64,000 bases of DNA. It comes from Pelagomonas calceolata (taxonomy: Eukaryota; Sar; Pelagophyceae; Pelagomonadales; Pelagomonadaceae). A program made the translations under genes and the position numbers. The stretch covers positions 1,488,001-1,552,000 of the forward strand of contig CAKKNE010000004.1 in NCBI GenBank assembly GCA_918797485.1, in the 5' to 3' direction. Shown here one piece after another: positions 51,961-63,474 of this stretch (within the stretch, counting starts at the first letter, position 1; the number at the start of each line of letters is the position of its first letter). Below the pieces are notes generated by a model. It was given only the letters and a program-made list of their open reading frames with translations. It did no database searches and was not told the origin of the DNA.

Positions 51961-52440
51961 TGCCGTTTTCAGCGCGCCGCTGCGCCCTAGTCCCGATCCC
52001 CGTACACCCCCCTGACCTCAGCCGGCCCTTAAGAGGGCCCTACGAGCCCCCCCGACCAATGCGCGACGTTCGGGCGCTCGGTGGAGGGAATCCCCATGGT
52101 GGCTGCCGGCGCCGTCCGTAATTTAAGGCGCACTAGCATGTTTAGTACGCTGTTTACTAGAAAACCCGAGTCGACCAATACTAGTACTCCTTTACCCGCC
52201 GGGCCAGATGATTTAAAAGGTGATTCGCCCGAAATCTTTCGAGGTCACGGTGACCGGGGGCCTGTGGACGGGGGGGTGATTCATGGGCAAATCACGGGTG
52301 ATCATGATTTGCAACCTAGAAGAGGGACTGTTCCCTCAAAAAAATACTCCCCAAGACCGTCATTGGCAGAAGAACGCGTCTGTTCCGCCCTGAAGAGTTG
52401 CTCCTGAGAATGGTGGCGAGTCCGTGCATCGTATGCTTGG
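51961..52440. other. Spacer downstream of B9D1
   Basis: The left part (52027-52108) is repeat-derived. The rest shows no gene; a frame at 52081-52407 has no family resemblance. B9D1 ends at 52441. Confidence 0.3.
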
Positions 52441-53137
52441 TTACATAGAAGCACCCGGGGCAAGAGAGTAACCAAGGGCGGCCATTCCTCTAGTAAGCAC
52501 AGAAAATTTCACCTTGACGACACCGGTTGATTCTACACGCGTAACTTCACGATTGTCACTCTGAGCGACTAGTTTTGAGTCGTAGAACTCAGCATACGTT
52601 CCTGTGAGCCACGAGACAAGGCGTTGCCAGAGTGAGGACGGCACGGGAATATAGGTGTGAATATATCTTTCATAGTCTCCTGCAAACCTATGGCATTATA
52701 GGCGGTACGGAACATCCCAAGGTTACATAAGGAGCTCTGGACATGGACGGTGGAAGGAGCACGCTGCCATAGCCGCGCACGACGTCTCGCCCAAGGCTGT
52801 CAACGCCATAGATTGATACACTCATGCGTGGCCAACCATGGGCGTTTGTGCTTTTAAAAGATATATCCACAGGAAAGTTCCACACAACAGAATTATCACA
52901 GCCTGCAGCCTTCCGCGCAATCTGCGACAAGCCGTTTTCGATACCATCGACGACTGTCCAATCCGGGCCAAATGAGAATCCATATCGCACATAAAGGTCA
53001 TCATAAGGAAATTCACCTGATTCCAGTTGCCCATTTACCACGACAAAGAAAGCTGAGAAGTCACTTTTTGATGCCTAGATTCGAATGGCATGATCACACG
53101 ACAAAGTTCCAAAATGACACACAAGTGATTCCGGCAT
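52441..53137 (-). CDS. B9D1: B9 domain-containing protein 1 (transition-zone MKS module)
   Basis: Exons 53123-53137, 52743-53074 and 52441-52687 join over introns of 48 and 55 bases into exactly 198 codons (197 residues; family about 204). B9D1 forms with B9D2 and MKS1 the B9 complex of the ciliary transition zone, which gates membrane proteins. The B9 domain runs through most of it: VVVNGQLESGEFPYDDLYVR, GFSFGPDWTVVDGIENGLSQ, VVWNFPVDISFKSTNAHGWP and VDSLGRDVVRGYGSVLLPP, then PSSLWQRLVSWL and AQSDNREVTRVESTG with the last RGMAALGYSL. The first exon is only five codons (MPESL), so the start is the least certain point. Confidence 0.93.
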
Positions 53138-53987
53138 TGGTGCTGGTCGATAAACCGTAGGTATGCAACTCTCAACCCACCGTATCGTACGTAGCCGACA
53201 TGCATCGAGATAGTATATACCGTTTACGGTACGGTACGCTGTAGTGTTATACATGCCATTGGACATGTAACTTAGTCACTAGAGGCAAGTGCAAGTGACA
53301 CCTTGACTGTCACTAGAATCATATAGTAACCTGACTCGGAGGAACTTCAAGTTGAAGGGAGGCCGGGGAAGGTTCCTTCTCTTATCAGCTGCCGCGGCTG
53401 TCACGGTGCCGCCGCGGCCAGTCACGCCGATGGCTGTCACGCCGGTCACACTTCCCCCCCTACGTTCAGCCTGAGTGATATTAGCTTCAAGTTTGCCAGT
53501 TGGGCCCGGCCCGGTGCAGTAAATGCATCATCAGTGCACAATGGAGCTACTTCTAGGAGCTACTGGTGGCGCAACGTGGGAGGGGCCGTATACGCGGCCG
53601 CGCGGCGCCCTTTCGAGGCCTCGCGGGAAATTTTGCTAAGGCGCAGGTTCCATATGATAAAATAATGGGCTGTGCAAAGTTTGGTGCGGTGCGAACAGCC
53701 TCGCGTCGAGAAATCGGCTGCGACGCCGCGGCCGTATAGATGGTCCGTTCGCACCTTACTTCGCCTTAGCAGCCCGTTTCTTTTGCGACCCGTAGCTCGT
53801 GTACATTTGCTATGCGTACCGAAAGTGGCCGACTTTTTATGCCGACGCCATCGCGCGCAATGAGAGAGAGAGTGCTAGTATCGGCGTCTAGTATGTCAGC
53901 CACTCTCGCGGCCGGCGCCGTGCACGGACCCCGAGCAGCCGGAGCAACCCGGCCTTCTAGCCAGGGCGCATACTTAATGAAAACGCG
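53138..53987. other. Spacer between B9D1 and the VPS18 part
   Basis: Word-rich DNA (CACGGTGCCGCC, GCCAGTCACGCC, GTCACTAG) fills 53270-53520. At 53681-53757 an inverted GGTGCG/CGCACC pair brackets GC-rich sequence. No exon for a VPS18 beta-propeller is seen. Confidence 0.4.
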
Positions 53988-55563
53988 ATGAACCCATGGA
54001 AGGGCGCAGTTCCTGGGAGGATGTTGCGCCAGAGAGTATGTCAGCTACTTAAATGTTAGAGGGTCTGTCGTAGGTAAGTTTGAGACATTTTGCCGCTGGC
54101 AATGCAGTTGGGCTTGTCGCACACCTGAGGGAAGCATTGGCGACGCAGGATGGTGGCACAGTGCAATGGGTGATTCTGTGCTTTTGGCTACTGGAATTGC
54201 TCCTGGCGAAAAACGCTGATTATCCAGATTTGAAAGGCAATATTCAATCGTTCCTTCTCGGGCATATAAATATGCTGCATATCAGAACAGCATTCCAGCT
54301 AGTTTCCAGTCACAATCGTGACGGAGCAGCTAGCATTGCTGGGGCGGTGAAAGCATTTGAAAACGTCATTTTGCATCTCGTTGATAAACATAGTATTGAT
54401 AGTGGTGTTGCTAATTTTATTTTTTTAGAAAGGACAAATCCTGCGTAGGTTGGAGAACTATTTATGACTCGTTTAACTTACAAGTTGAGGATTTGTTGTT
54501 TGAAACTTCAATTTCTCTGCTTGACAGTTCAATGATGCCATGCATGGCTGCGGAAGGTGATTTTAGATTGGAGGTATCAAGGGTATTCACCAGTTTGTTG
54601 CGAAGCGACATTCAATTGTACACTTCACATTCTGCAAGCCAACCAGATGTCTTGAAACAAATGAATTACACACCGGTCCGTAGCGATTCTGCGTTCGCCC
54701 ATTTTGTTATTCTGCTCTGTACCAAAATCCATGATGTTGCTGCTGCGTGTAACTACCTCGATACCTGGTTAATGCGCCTTTATGACCTTCAATCTGCTTT
54801 GCGTGCATTTACTTCCAAATCATTACTTGTCTTCGGTGCTTCTCTTTTCCTAAAGCTGGGTTTGTATGAAGACGCAGTTGATCTGGCACTTGAATTCGAC
54901 ATCACTTTGGCTAAGGACCTAGCCAATTTATTCGAGGTCCCACAGGCTCTAAGGAAGTAAGTGGTCGTAGCTTGCTTGTAATATATCTCATTTCATAAAG
55001 ATAATAGGCGCCTTTGGTTGCGGGTCGTAAGACACATCATCAATGACCGATCGCTAGTCACAGCGTACGTCGCAGTTGCTGCATTCCACCATCACATACT
55101 CAGGTTAGCAATTTCAGAGTCTGGTCGTGCGTTCAAGGAGTCTCGGTTTCTTTCAATAGAAGACATGTTGTTCGTTTTCCCCGACTTTATTGTCATCGAT
55201 ACCTTTAAAACTGAAATAGAAGGGTCTCTTAAGGAATCCGATCAGCATATAATGTCTACCCGGACTTGTATGGCGGCATCGGCGAACACCGCAAAAAGCC
55301 TATGTCGTGAAACGCAAACTCTGGTCTCACTTCAGATACGCCTCTGTGCTGGCACACGCTGTGTGCTCTCTGGGTGCCCTGTTCTGATGAGACCTTTTAA
55401 TTATTATGCTAGTGGTTTTGTAAATCAATCTTCTAGTGCCCAGTTAGAAGCACACGGTTGTGCAAAAGGGTCAAAGTGCCACCAGTGTAGCTTGCCTCTG
55501 AACTTTGACTGCCCTCTGACTGGCTGTCAGATGATAAACTCCATTGACTCTGCTTTTACATGA
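53988..55563 (+). CDS. VPS18: VPS18 C-terminal half (HOPS/CORVET subunit), propeller missing
   Basis: The recognisable core is EDAVDLALEFDITLAKDLAN, then across a 51-base intron (54957-55007) LRKRLWLRVVRHIINDRS, and SIEDMLFVFPDFIVIDTFK with a coiled segment and a worn RING (RCVLSGCPVLMRPF). This is the clathrin-repeat, coiled-coil and RING end of VPS18, which tethers late endosomes and vacuoles. Exon 54074 onward can be joined to a short 5' exon 53988-54035 (MNPWKGAVPGRMLRQR) by a 38-base GTATGT intron. The first 450-500 residues, normally a beta-propeller, are absent and the upstream 850 bases hold none of them. A splice near 54430-54480 is unresolved. It may be a truncated gene or a very divergent copy. 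Confidence 0.65.
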
Positions 55564-56536
55564 CAGTACCTAGTGCTTAGCCAAGGAGCGTCCCAGGAAA
55601 GCCGAGCCGACACCAAGGTAAGTTTAGCCCGAGGGCGAAGTCTTGGCTTCTTGGGGTCTTTTACTATACTATACGTGCTGGAAGGTGCTGCAGCGGGCCA
55701 TCGATCGCACCCGCTACATCCATGAATGGGGCCGCCGTCGCGGCGCACGCGGCGCCTACTAGTAAAGGCGGAAATGCGAACACCGCGGACAAACCCGATT
55801 AATAGAAGGACCACTCAACCCACAATTAAATAATAAGAAATTATGGCAGACTCGGAAAGTAATTTGAAACTATCCGAGTCATGATTACAAATACTACAAC
55901 TTCAAGTTGAAGTAAAATCATGACTTGGACTCGGAGAGTTAACTTGAAATGAGAAATAAGCAGAAGAACCACGGGTGTTACTGTCCTCAGGCCTGAGTCC
56001 GAGTGAGCCTGCCAGTGACTTGATCTCCGAGTCTAACTTGGGGGTTCAAGTTCTAGTACTAGCCGCCTCAGCAAAAGCCGCTGAGTAGTAGCCTAGTACT
56101 TACTGAGTACTAGTAGCAGGTCACCGGGTCACTTAGACGGGTCACTGTGCAAAAAGGGGCCCGGGGTAAAATGAGCGTCCTTATTTTAGCCTACAAGAGG
56201 CAAGACAAGCAGGGGTTGGGTAGCCTGAGTGCTACTGGCGCTGGCAGTGGCAAAGCCGGGTGCCTCCGAAACGGCCTTCTTATGACTGGCACAATTCTGA
56301 AACAGATAAGGGTGTGCCGAGCGAAGCGAAGGTCGATTCCATCCATTATTTCCGATCTACGTAGAGATCGCGGCCCGAAGAGATAGTGGCGCCGCTGTCG
56401 GTGGGGGTCGAAGATCAAGCAGTACGTGCATTCTCACTGGTCTCCGATACGTGCATTCTCTACTGGGCATTTCAGCTTGAACAGAGGTGTCGGTCCTAAA
56501 GTATCTAAAGCGTCGCAAAAAGGGAGGCAACTCTCT
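55564..56536. other. Spacer between VPS18 part and DNAI1
   Basis: The genes converge here. Word-rich DNA at 55840-56130 includes AACTTCAAGTTGAAGT, ACTCGGA, CTTACTGAGTACTAGTAG and GCCTGAGTCCGAGTGAGCC. No gene, tRNA or dispersed repeat is seen. Confidence 0.4.
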
Positions 56537-58513
56537 TCATTCAATGGGCTTTATACTAGCCGAGGCAAGTAGACTCTCCAGAACTTCTGCTTGTTGCTGC
56601 ACATTTACATGCCCATGGTTCAATCTTAGATTTGGTGAGAGTTTTAGAGAATTGCACCCACCTCTATCATCACCCACTATTATGATAGGATCTTGCTGAT
56701 TGAATGTTATATGCGTGAGTTTTGCGCGCTTAACTACTTTCTGTTCACACAGGGGCTCGTGTTTGTTTTCGGCCAGATCAAATACGTGCACCTTTCCGTC
56801 CGAAGTGACAGCTGCAAATACACTTGCTGAATAAGGGGACCACGCGACATCACCAACAGCATTTCCCAAGTCAAATGACATGACTGCAGTGGAAATATTG
56901 TGATCCCATAGTTTCACAGTCCAATCCGCCGAACATGAAATAAAAATCCTTTCGTGAAAGGGATTCCAGCGAATGGAATAAACAGCCATGTGATGTCCAA
57001 GATAGGTCTCGAGATACTGTCCGGAGTACGCTTTGGAGCACTTGTGAATTTTTCCTTCCTCGGTCCCGACGATAAATAAATGTTCTGAGACTCCATTAAA
57101 ATCAAAGCAGCATCCGCCTGCCAGACCAGGCAGCAGAGTATCCTCCGGGTCATCGTTTGACGCGTTTGCGACCTTAAGTTGCATGACTGGCTCCATCTTC
57201 AGTTCGTTCTTTGACATTGTCCAGTTTGCAACTCTACCATCGGAAGAAATGGAGAAAAAGCTTAGCTCTTTCGCAATATCTTCGATCTGCCACTGAACCT
57301 GCCATACTGGATCAGTGTGCTTACCTGTTCTAATTGAAGACGAGTAAATGGGTCTATTTCCCCTATTTCTGACGTCATAGACCATCACTACTCCGTCATA
57401 ACAGCCCACGGCTAACAAAGAGCAATGCTCAGAATGAAAATTCAAGCACATTACTCCGCTTTCCGTGGTGAATGTATACTCTGGATAGCTCGTGTTCTTC
57501 AAGGAAAAGCAGCATATCATCCCACCACCCTGGCGCATGAAGTCGTAAGATCCATAGCCAACTGAAAACAAGTCAGGATACTTTGGATTCCAGGCCAAAG
57601 CAGTGACCTGCTTGCGTTTTGATCGCTCAGTGTGGAAGCGCCACAGAGGCAACAATGATCCTTCACCATCGCGAAATGCGTCTGAGGTGTCATCCCAGTA
57701 TTTGAAATCTTGGAATATCTCATCGTCCACATTCTGATTTAACATCCGCTCAATTTTTTTGAGCGCATTGCCCATCCTTTGAGAGTGTACCATGTCGTCA
57801 CTCTTGGCGGCACCCGTATTCTGGGAGGCATCGCTAATGTTTGAACCGGACCCACCCCCTCTTTTTTCTTGGCCCTTTAATAGTTCCTGTTCTGCTATTT
57901 GCATGACGTAGTCGCCCATGTACCGATCATAGATTTCCCACTGGGTAACACAACCCGAAAAGTTGATGACTTTCGGCGGCTTTGTAGAAACACAGCGCTC
58001 GCGCAAAGGATTGTTAAAAGTTTGCGCTGCTCGCTCGGAGTAATTGAACTGGTTTTTGCGATTCTCAAAGGGGTCGTTTTCATCTTCAGCTTTCCCATGT
58101 TCTTCCACAATCATTTTTTTTGCCTCGGCCAGATCTTCTTTGTACTTCAAGTAGTATGCTGCTTGCTCTCTTGCTTCGGCACCTTCTTTGCGTAATGTAG
58201 ATCCCTCAAAGTTCAAATGAATAGCCAGATTATCCTGACCTCCCGGCGGGTCAATCTTGTAGCAATGGCTGTGGTAATTAAACTTAGTTATGTTATTGGC
58301 GACGTTGGGGTCGTTTGCCGTCAGGACACGTGTGTGTTCTTCCTTCAAATCCAATTCTGATAGCTTGAGCTGGTTTACCGGAATCTTGATGACACGGTGC
58401 GGTTCCTGGTACATGTCATCATCTTCTTGTGTGGCAATATGGCTGCTCTGTGGGGCAATATGGCCGTTCGATTGCAACCGTCTCTGAGTGGATTTTTTTT
58501 TTGCTCTCTTCAT
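56537..58513 (-). CDS. DNAI1: Outer-arm dynein intermediate chain 1
   Basis: The uninterrupted frame encodes 658 residues (human DNAI1 about 699). It is the WD40 intermediate chain at the base of ciliary outer-arm dynein, pairing with DNAI2 and light chains. The N-terminal half is charged, with PHRVIKIPVNQLKLSELDL, NNPLRERCVSTKPPKVINFS and QWEIYDRYMGDYVMQIAEQE, the family's light-chain-binding region. The C-terminal half is a WD propeller: VTALAWNPKYPDLFSVGYGS, LNFHSEHCSLLAVGCYDGVV, DPVWQVQW, SIRWNPFHERIFISCSADWT with VKLWDHN, and DVAWSPYSASVFAAVTSDG. The ATG at 58513 opens a very lysine-rich MKRAKKKS. No introns are present. Confidence 0.95.
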   Translation of the reverse strand: MKRAKKKSTQRRLQSNGHIAPQSSHIATQEDDDMYQEPHRVIKIPVNQLKLSELDLKEEHTRVLTANDPNVANNITKFNYHSHCYKIDPPGGQDNLAIHLNFEGSTLRKEGAEAREQAAYYLKYKEDLAEAKKMIVEEHGKAEDENDPFENRKNQFNYSERAAQTFNNPLRERCVSTKPPKVINFSGCVTQWEIYDRYMGDYVMQIAEQELLKGQEKRGGGSGSNISDASQNTGAAKSDDMVHSQRMGNALKKIERMLNQNVDDEIFQDFKYWDDTSDAFRDGEGSLLPLWRFHTERSKRKQVTALAWNPKYPDLFSVGYGSYDFMRQGGGMICCFSLKNTSYPEYTFTTESGVMCLNFHSEHCSLLAVGCYDGVVMVYDVRNRGNRPIYSSSIRTGKHTDPVWQVQWQIEDIAKELSFFSISSDGRVANWTMSKNELKMEPVMQLKVANASNDDPEDTLLPGLAGGCCFDFNGVSEHLFIVGTEEGKIHKCSKAYSGQYLETYLGHHMAVYSIRWNPFHERIFISCSADWTVKLWDHNISTAVMSFDLGNAVGDVAWSPYSASVFAAVTSDGKVHVFDLAENKHEPLCEQKVVKRAKLTHITFNQQDPIIIVGDDRGGCNSLKLSPNLRLNHGHVNVQQQAEVLESLLASASIKPIE

Positions 58514-59146
58514 TACGCGTTATCGAGTCTGCAATTATATCCTTTGATTTATATCCACGGCGGTGTGACCTAAGAGATAACCTGGAGCATGTCGACGGTA
58601 CGCAGGACGGTGCAAAATAATTTCCAGCCACCTCTGCTGCCATAGGCTAGATCGATCATACTTAGCCCGGCGGCCCGTCACGGTTGCGGCATCACCATCA
58701 TAATGATTGTGCATTTACCCAGCCTGAGCCTGAGGCGCTCAAGTTCAAGCCTGAGTTTGGGCGTACATCATGATGATTGCCAGTGCAACACACCGTGACT
58801 TATCCGGCCACTGGCAAACGCTTCCCAGTCAAGTTCACGTTCCTCCGAGCCGGCTCTTAACCCCCCCTCCAAGCTCTTAACCCGCACACGGGCGGCACGA
58901 CTTCACGTTGTGGGCCCGGAGCTCGCGATCTATCGAAGTGTCACGGGGTGCGACGAGCCGCGACGAGCGAATTATTAGCGACATGTGCGAATTATTAGCG
59001 CGTGAATGCCGAAAGCAAACATGTGTCTTTTATGTATTCTTTTTTAGGGTTCTGCATTACAACTCCGGCCAGGACTTGATGAGAACTGTGCTTTAGACTG
59101 ATCTTGCGACGAGTCCGCAGCTCCTCAATTGAGGCGTCATAAAAAG
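58514..59146. other. Divergent spacer between DNAI1 and APC4
   Basis: It carries both promoters. Word-rich DNA occupies 58690-58830 (GCCTGAG, CATCATGATGATT, CACCGTGACTT, CCACTGGC). Segment 58910-58968 repeats the interior of the TIR element at 13051-13110. No gene is seen. Confidence 0.45.
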
Positions 59147-61720
59147 ATGGCAGTCTTGGTTGACTGTATCGTCACCGTGAATGAGGTATGCCTCTCTCCC
59201 CAAATGGACATTCTTGCGCTCCTTACACTGGACGGTACCTTAATGGTCAACCGCACGACATCCTGGCAGTGCCTTTTAGCACCCACGGATGCTGTTGCTG
59301 CAGGAGCAATCAGTGCTTTGTGCTGGTCTCCTGATGGTCGGCAGCTGGCATTGGGACATCGCCGGGGCGGGCTGTCCATCCTTGATGTAGAGGCGGGGGC
59401 GTTAGTATCCCGCACATGCTACAGTGACCATATGGTTCACAACAGTTGCATCTCGCTCATGTTTTGGGCGCGACAAGTCACTGCTAAAGGCACAGGTGTT
59501 CCTGTTGGCGTCTGTGTCACTTACTGTACATATCAGTTGACTTGTGGCATTCCAATAGGTGGGCTATCGAGGCCACGTCGAACAGCACCTAACTGCAGCA
59601 AGGCACCCATACTTCAGCGCCCGCGACTGCGAGTCAGATGGCCCAATTCCACTCACTCTACTTGTCACCGGCGATGATGCGGGGGCTATCATTTTATCTA
59701 TAAATGGGCTTTTTCCTATAGTGCGAATGCAATTATCCGGCCCTGCCGCTGTTGCTGTTACTTGCTGCACATCGGGGGACCTTCGAACCCTCTATATGTG
59801 GGTGCAGACTGTGGATGGCCCAAAGCTTGAATCTTATGAGTTGGGATTCCTCGCCACAGATCAGACTGAGGTATTCGTTTATGGCATAGCCAAATCATTC
59901 TTTAAACCAGGTTTTGCCATTGATTGAAACTTATTTGAAGGCTTGTGTGCTTCTCCAAACAGCAGAAAAGGCTCGTGAAACAGCCTCGAAGGCATGGGAC
60001 GATGCTCTCTTACCTCTGGACCGCAAGCTTGCTCTGTATACTAGCGATCTCAGACAATGGTCTGCAGGTAAAACAGGGCCATGTCCATCAGCAAGAGCCG
60101 AATTCCTTGCCTTGGTAAAAAGTTACTAGCTATGCGCCCTTCAGCATGTTTATTTTAGGTCAGGCGTGGTGTGGCTGGATCAGCGACTGCACACTTTCTT
60201 GAAGACATTTTAGTAGAGCCATCACTCAGTCGGATGCACAATGCTGTGGAGACAGCTGCAAATTCAGTGGAATCCATTTTGAGCAACAGACTACTGGCCT
60301 CATCGCGACTATTGTGTCACTATGCTGGAGAACTCGTCGCCTCTTGTCGCCTTGGTTATGCTGGGTTCGAACCCAATCAAGTCGGCCTTAACTTGGGGTT
60401 GTGTCGAAAGTTGCTGTCAACCGCCGAGGGCTTGGTGCTCGCTACTCAGGATGTTGTCTCTAGCATTCGGAGGGCGCACTTGGCCCTTTCTGGGCTGTTC
60501 CGATGGTTCAAGATTATTCACACGATGGGTACAACCATGAAGAAGACCTTTCACGCAAGTGAGAGGGCTGATATTGTCAAGCTACAACTGAAATTCCAGG
60601 ATCAACAAGATATGGCAACTCTTCTTGAAACCAGACCTGTGGATGATCTCGGCATATTGTCGAAAACAGAAGAGCTCCTGGGATGCAGTCTAAAAGATTC
60701 TCTTAATAACTCTGTAACAAAACAAGTAGGGGAATCTGGGGACACTATTTGCAGATCACCTGACTATTCCGACCCAAAAGACGTTGCTACTGCAATTCGA
60801 GCCGTCCTTGAAACAGAAAGGTTGGAAGAGGCGAATTTGTCTGGTGTAGATTCACCGCCCTCCGGAACACTTCCTTTTTTAAATTCGACTAGTTCCCATG
60901 CTGTGGATGTGAGCGATGATGACAGCTCTGTTGTCATCCACAAGTGGCTTGGGGCTGTGAGCTTCCAGAGTGTGAAGATCCATTTTTACTATGTTATTGT
61001 TATTTTATATTGCAGGTTGGTGTGGCCATGGATAAGGTCTTTGAAGAGACACGGTCCCGTCTAGCAACAACGGTGAGAGCTATTTCATCCACCGAGTTCC
61101 CAGCAGAAGTGCTCAATGATGGACGCCACCAACGTCGATGCAGCTTTACTGCCCACATTCCTGATATTTGTGACAAGTCAATGGCGACAGCGGCTGACCA
61201 TGATAGTCTAGAGGGCGTGTCTGCACTAATTCAGGCAAATTCCCGAACACTATGGTTACTGAAATCGAAGCATCACGATAGCATCCGATTTTGGGTTGGC
61301 CTTAGAACTTCCAACGACATAAGTATTGTGCAGGCGCAATTCTATGCTAGTGAGCAGGGGAATTTTTCCAAGAACGCTCATCGAATTGCAGTGCTCACAA
61401 GACGGCGTGAACATGTGGATGAGATTTGGCTCATTGACGGAAAATCTATGCTTGACCAGTATGGCGCACAACAAAGCAGTTTTCAGTCAAAGGCACTGTG
61501 TCTGGTAAAAAATGTTGCAAACTGGTCCTATGCCCTTCACCATTCAGCTCCAATCAGATGCTTGCAATCAAATGATATTAGAAAGTTTAGTCTTTTCAGG
61601 CCACGCTCGTGCCATTTTTGTGTTTCTGGATGCCGGGGCGTTGCCTGCGTCCTCGCAGATCCGAGCTTCCTTACCCTTTATGACCTCGAGGATCAACAAT
61701 CAGATAGCGCAGAAAACTAA
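59147..61720 (+). CDS. APC4: Anaphase-promoting complex subunit 4
   Basis: Five exons, 59147-59476, 59559-59870, 59911-60114, 60159-60956 and 61016-61720, all in phase 0, give 782 residues (human ANAPC4 808). APC4 belongs to the scaffold platform of the APC/C ubiquitin ligase. The N-terminus is the degenerate WD40 propeller (VNEVCLSPQMDILALLTLDG, ALCWSPDGRQLALGHRRGGL, TLLVTGDDAGAIILSING). The middle is the long helical Apc4 domain: VRRGVAGSATAHFLEDILVE after intron 3, then SNRLLASSRLLCHYAGELVA. The second propeller half ends GVACVLADPSFLTLYDLEDQ. Introns are 82, 40, 44 and 59 bases. The ATG at 59147 (AAGATGG) is preferred; an upstream TTG is not a start. Confidence 0.9.
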
Positions 61721-63474
61721 TCCGGTGATGTGAGGATGGTGTTACAAAGGTGTAGTGCCAGTGTAAGAACTGGCAAGTAGGGACTCGGCTACTTGCAGGG
61801 CCGCGGCGCATCTTAGTTCGCTGGTGCAATTATCAAGGCACAACGGCGATGGTTAGGCCATGGTCTGGCGCCGGGGCGTGATCAAAGATTTTCTCTGGTC
61901 CGGCAACACAACAGGACTTTCTGTTGCAGTCTAAGGTAGGTGCATGTGAGTGAGGGGGGTTCCGAGGGTCCGGCTTGACTTCACTTGCGGTCTCTGCGAA
62001 TGACGCAAATTCGAAGGGTAGTACGAACCCTCGGAATTAAAGCGGCTAAGACAGTCCGCCCGAGTGCCACCACCCTGGGCCTTAAGAATGATACACTATC
62101 TAGTTTCGTGAACGGCCCAGGCCCAAGTCCAGGCCCGGATGTATGTGAAAACAGATAGGAAGGGTATAAGGATAGGGGATAGGGGGTACCTACCGTGGCG
62201 GTATTAAATCACACTTACCCTTTTTATACTACAAGTAAGGGTCACGGTAAGCACTTAAAGTTGCGAATGTGCAAGACCAAAGGAGTACGCACCTTTGGGA
62301 GTACGGCGGCTGAGATAGTCTGCCGCGGAGCTACCTTAAATACACTAAGTAGTTTTGGTTTTAACTGTGTTTATTACGCGTTGCGTGTTGAAGGGTGATG
62401 TAAGTGTATAGGAAGGGTATAGGATAGGGGGGGGGGTATTTCGCCCTATTTATCGCACTCCCCCTTTTCATGAGGGTAAGCTCTTGTTTCCCTTAGGAGA
62501 ATATGGGGTGAAACTTGAAATTGTCCTCCATCCTTTTCGTTCGTTTCATTGAACTGTGCATTTTGGTATATATCATCAGGTAGCACATGGGCATTTGCCT
62601 CTCAATGAATACACTTAATCCTCCACGTAAGAATTGGTAGAGTGTTCTGTAGGTTGGTTTGTGGTGGTCGTAGTTCGTGATAATGTAGCGTTGAGATGTC
62701 GAATGATTATGTCAAATTCCTTAGTCGTCATACCCGCTGGGTTGCCGGCAGCTGCGCGCTGTTGGCTTACCGTTTTCTTCAATTTCCATTGCACCATTGG
62801 CAACTTGAAGTTGTCTCTTGGCTTTCAAGTTATGAAAAGTACCAGTCTATCCTGGTCCTTCGTCTATCGAAATGTGCGTTGTGGCAATGAATGGACAATT
62901 GACGCGCTCAGGCTAAAGCATAAAATTTTGATTTCCGATGTAAGTTCAAGTTCAACTTGACTCGGAAGTGGGGAACTTGAGTTTGATTTGTTCCTAGTAG
63001 TCTGTCCAGTCGCAGAATTGGATTCAGCGGCTGATTCGGCAGCTGATTGATTTCCGGACAATGCCAGTGGTACATTGTCAATGCTGCCTGCCAGTGCCAG
63101 TGCACGACCGGCGTGACCGTGACCGCCGTGACGCTGCTGCACGTATCTGCCATCTTTGTTGAAATGTATAGGAATTTCGAGCAGTGAATTCTCCGGGATT
63201 AATCTTGCTGTCGTCACGGCGCTGTTGGTATTATCATTTGGTTATGCCTAAGACTCGAGCCGCTGACGCCGCTGGTACCAGGTACCGTAGGTACGTTAAC
63301 GTGCGAGTGATACAAGGCCGGCAGCTGATAGTTTATGACACCAGGGCTGGAGTGGGAGGCTCAGAGTTGGTGAGAATATCACGTCGTATCGGAAAAATGC
63401 CGGAATAATGGGACAAACAAAGATAAAAAACCAGATAAGCACGTGATGGAAATTAGAGAAGCCAAGTGAAGTCA
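61721..63474. other. Spacer with a nested-unit copy and word-rich DNA
   Basis: The small mobile unit lies at 62262-62457. Word-rich DNA fills 62930-63130 (AGTTCAAGTTCAACTTGACT, TGCCAGTGCCAGTG, GCGTGACCGTGACC). A GGTACCGTAGGTAC word lies at 63280. Frames at 62615-63400 have no family resemblance. The promoter of the WD40 gene lies at the right end. Confidence 0.4.
62262..62457 (+). repeat. Small mobile unit, second copy
   Basis: It is nearly identical to 29493-29686 from TGCGAAT to TATCGCA, including GGAGTACGGCGGCTGAGA and TTACGCGTTGCGTGTTGAAG. Differences are a few bases and G-tract length. It carries no frame. Its presence outside the fossil element shows it moves independently. Confidence 0.8.

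Noticed and set aside
60355-60375. GGGTTCGAACCC, a tRNA T-arm-like string
   Set aside because: It lies within the APC4 reading frame (GYAGFEPNQ) and has no tRNA around it.
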